From positions 1 to 64,000 of the forward strand of contig CAKMIX010000011.1 of the NCBI GenBank assembly GCA_927362715.1: a stretch of DNA of 64,000 nucleotides, in the 5' to 3' direction. A program made the translations under genes and the position numbers. The notes beneath the pieces were generated by a model that was not told where the DNA came from, ran no database searches, and saw only the letters and a list, made by a program, of their open reading frames with translations. This DNA is from an uncultured Clostridia bacterium. GTDB lineage: Bacteria > Bacillota > Clostridia > Oscillospirales > Acutalibacteraceae. Below, one piece after another: positions 62,942 to 64,000 of the stretch; within the stretch, counting starts at the first letter, position 1; each line of letters opens with the position of its first letter.

Positions 62942-63931
62942 ATGAAAAAAACCATCGCATTGCTGTTGAGTCTCCTGATGGTATTCTCGCTTGCCGCCTG
63001 CGGCAGCAGCGATACGACCACAGATGACACACCGGCGCAAAAGGCAGTCGTGCGCCTTGGCACCCTCATGGGCCCGACGGGTGTCGGCACCGTGAAGCTC
63101 TGGTCGGATGACGACGCAGGCACTGCGGCCAACGACTACACCATCACGCTTTCCACCGATCCTACGGAGATCTCCGCAGGCATGATTGCCGGCAATTACG
63201 ACATCGCCGCATGCCCGCTGAACATGGCTTCGGTATTGTATAACAAGCTGGAAGGCAATATCCAGATGCTCGCCATCAATACGCTCGGCACGCTGTATCT
63301 GCTGTCCGCGCAGCCGCTGGAAAGCATCGCGGATCTCGCGGGCAAGACCGTGATTTCGGCGGGGCAGGGGGCTACGCCCGAATATGTGCTCAATTATCTT
63401 TTGGAACAAAACGGCCTTACCGACAGTGTTACGGTGGAATACCGCTCCGAGCATGCCGAGGTCGCTACGCTTGCCGCTGCGGCGACTACGGGGGACGATA
63501 CGCTGTATCTGCTGCCCGAGCCGAATGTGACCTCCGCGCTGTCGCAAAACGAAGCGCTGCAAACCGTACTTGATCTTTCCGACGCTTTTGAAGAAGCCAG
63601 CGGCGTAGCGCTCGCTATGGGCTGTATCGTGGCACGCAAGGATTATGTAGAACAGAACAAAGAGACCGTGGACGCCTTCCTTACGGAGTATCAGGCGTCT
63701 GTCGAATACACGCAGACCAATCTGGATGAAACGGCAGCGCTTTGCGAGACCTACGGCGTGATCCCGAAAGCCGCAGTTGCAAAGCAGGCGATCCCGCGCT
63801 GCAGCATCACGTTCCAAAGCGGTACGGCCATGCGCGATATTGCTACGGCAAACCTGACGGTGCTGTATGAGGCAAACGCGCAGTCCGTCGGCGGCAGCCT
63901 GCCCGGCGATGATTTCTGGTATGGCGTCTGA
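62942..63931 (+). CDS. ABC transporter substrate-binding lipoprotein
   Basis: A 329-residue periplasmic-type binding lipoprotein with a type II signal (LAAC, Cys20) and an NMT1/TauA-like substrate-binding fold, as in sulfonate, nitrate or thiamine-precursor importers. GNYDIAACPLNMASVLYNK and GKTVISAGQGATPEYV fit the family. AAAGGAAG precedes ATG 62942. It overlaps the next gene by 11 bases, so it is the first gene of an importer operon. The ligand is unknown. Confidence 0.88.
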   Translation: MKKTIALLLSLLMVFSLAACGSSDTTTDDTPAQKAVVRLGTLMGPTGVGTVKLWSDDDAGTAANDYTITLSTDPTEISAGMIAGNYDIAACPLNMASVLYNKLEGNIQMLAINTLGTLYLLSAQPLESIADLAGKTVISAGQGATPEYVLNYLLEQNGLTDSVTVEYRSEHAEVATLAAAATTGDDTLYLLPEPNVTSALSQNEALQTVLDLSDAFEEASGVALAMGCIVARKDYVEQNKETVDAFLTEYQASVEYTQTNLDETAALCETYGVIPKAAVAKQAIPRCSITFQSGTAMRDIATANLTVLYEANAQSVGGSLPGDDFWYGV

Positions 63932-64000
63932 GCGCGGCAGCCGGAAAAAAGAGATCGGCAAAAAAGCTGCACGCATTGTCCTTTCGGCGTGCGTGTGGCT
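63921..64000 (+). CDS. Start of ABC permease gene (partial)
   Basis: An ORF begins at ATG 63921, inside the solute-binding gene, and runs off the window without a stop. The 26 visible residues start with a basic, Lys/Arg-rich cytoplasmic stretch and enter a hydrophobic segment (RIVLSACVW), as expected for a permease. Called from position and overlap only. Confidence 0.6.
   Translation, partial: MASERGSRKKEIGKKAARIVLSACVW

Overview
The window reads as a chromosomal segment of a GC-rich, anaerobic, spore-forming Firmicute, most likely class Clostridia and an Oscillospiraceae/Ruminococcaceae-like gut lineage. This is inference from gene content and not from a marker-gene comparison. Supporting signs are spoIIR, a YceD-rpmF pair, the gdpP-rplI-dnaB-tilS-hpt-ftsH block, Rex with AdhE and two [FeFe]-hydrogenase-type proteins, an M-box leader before mgtE, ThyX instead of ThyA, and textbook sigma-A promoters (several TTGACA-N17-TATAAT-like). 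No prophage, insertion sequence, CRISPR array, rRNA or tRNA gene was found. About 56 protein genes fill nearly all of the sequence, mostly on the + strand.

Layout. 1-236: two copies of a 66-bp element spaced 99 bp apart, then a terminator. 237-13.3 kb: divergent thyX and tmk, then a long + strand run with two acyltransferase-type genes, a DJ-1 protein, 5-formyl-THF cyclo-ligase, the septal or elongation murein enzyme MltG, a U32 peptidase-like RNA-modification protein, a penicillin-binding protein, a HAD phosphatase and an isolated hisHF pair. 13.3-26.3 kb: a Pro/Thr/Glu-rich lipoprotein on the opposite strand, a nucleotidyltransferase fused to a phosphohexomutase-like domain without its phosphoserine loop, RNase J with a basic N-terminal extension, then GdpP, L9, DnaB, TilS, Hpt and FtsH. 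26.4-38 kb: nitroreductase, a MarR-controlled MATE exporter, a divergent ParE/ParC pair, a CoA-transferase with a lipoyl-less E2-like acyltransferase, and LigA. 38-46 kb: a D,D-carboxypeptidase, Pgi, a small P-loop protein, YceD-L32, a DUF512 radical-SAM-like protein, Der, TrmO, a stand-alone FakA middle domain and a DUF6054-like protein. 46.1-47.9 kb: M-box riboswitch, terminator, a possible Pro-rich leader peptide and mgtE. 47.9-48.2 kb: repeat-rich spacer. 48.2-57.06 kb: Rex operators and a seven-gene operon. 57-64 kb: GNAT, spoIIR, GH20, DegV, fucO, a Crp-type regulator and the start of an ABC importer.

The most interesting unit is 48.2-57.06 kb: rex - adhE - APH-fold kinase - thioredoxin-fold [2Fe-2S] protein - sensory-type (group C-like) [FeFe] hydrogenase with PAS domain - SpoIIE/PP2C phosphatase - group B-like [FeFe] hydrogenase, closed by a strong terminator. 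Two Rex-like operators precede it, and a third candidate lies before the separate fucO gene. It looks like a redox-regulated ethanol/hydrogen module in which a H2- or redox-sensing protein could control a phosphatase, possibly opposed by the kinase-fold protein. Other points for a second look are the proline-containing ORF between the M-box terminator and mgtE, a hairpin that buries the spoIIR ribosome binding site, the tandem-domain ThyX, the orphan FakA-M protein and the CoA-transferase/E2-like pair.

All family calls come from reading motifs by eye. No database search or structure prediction was run.
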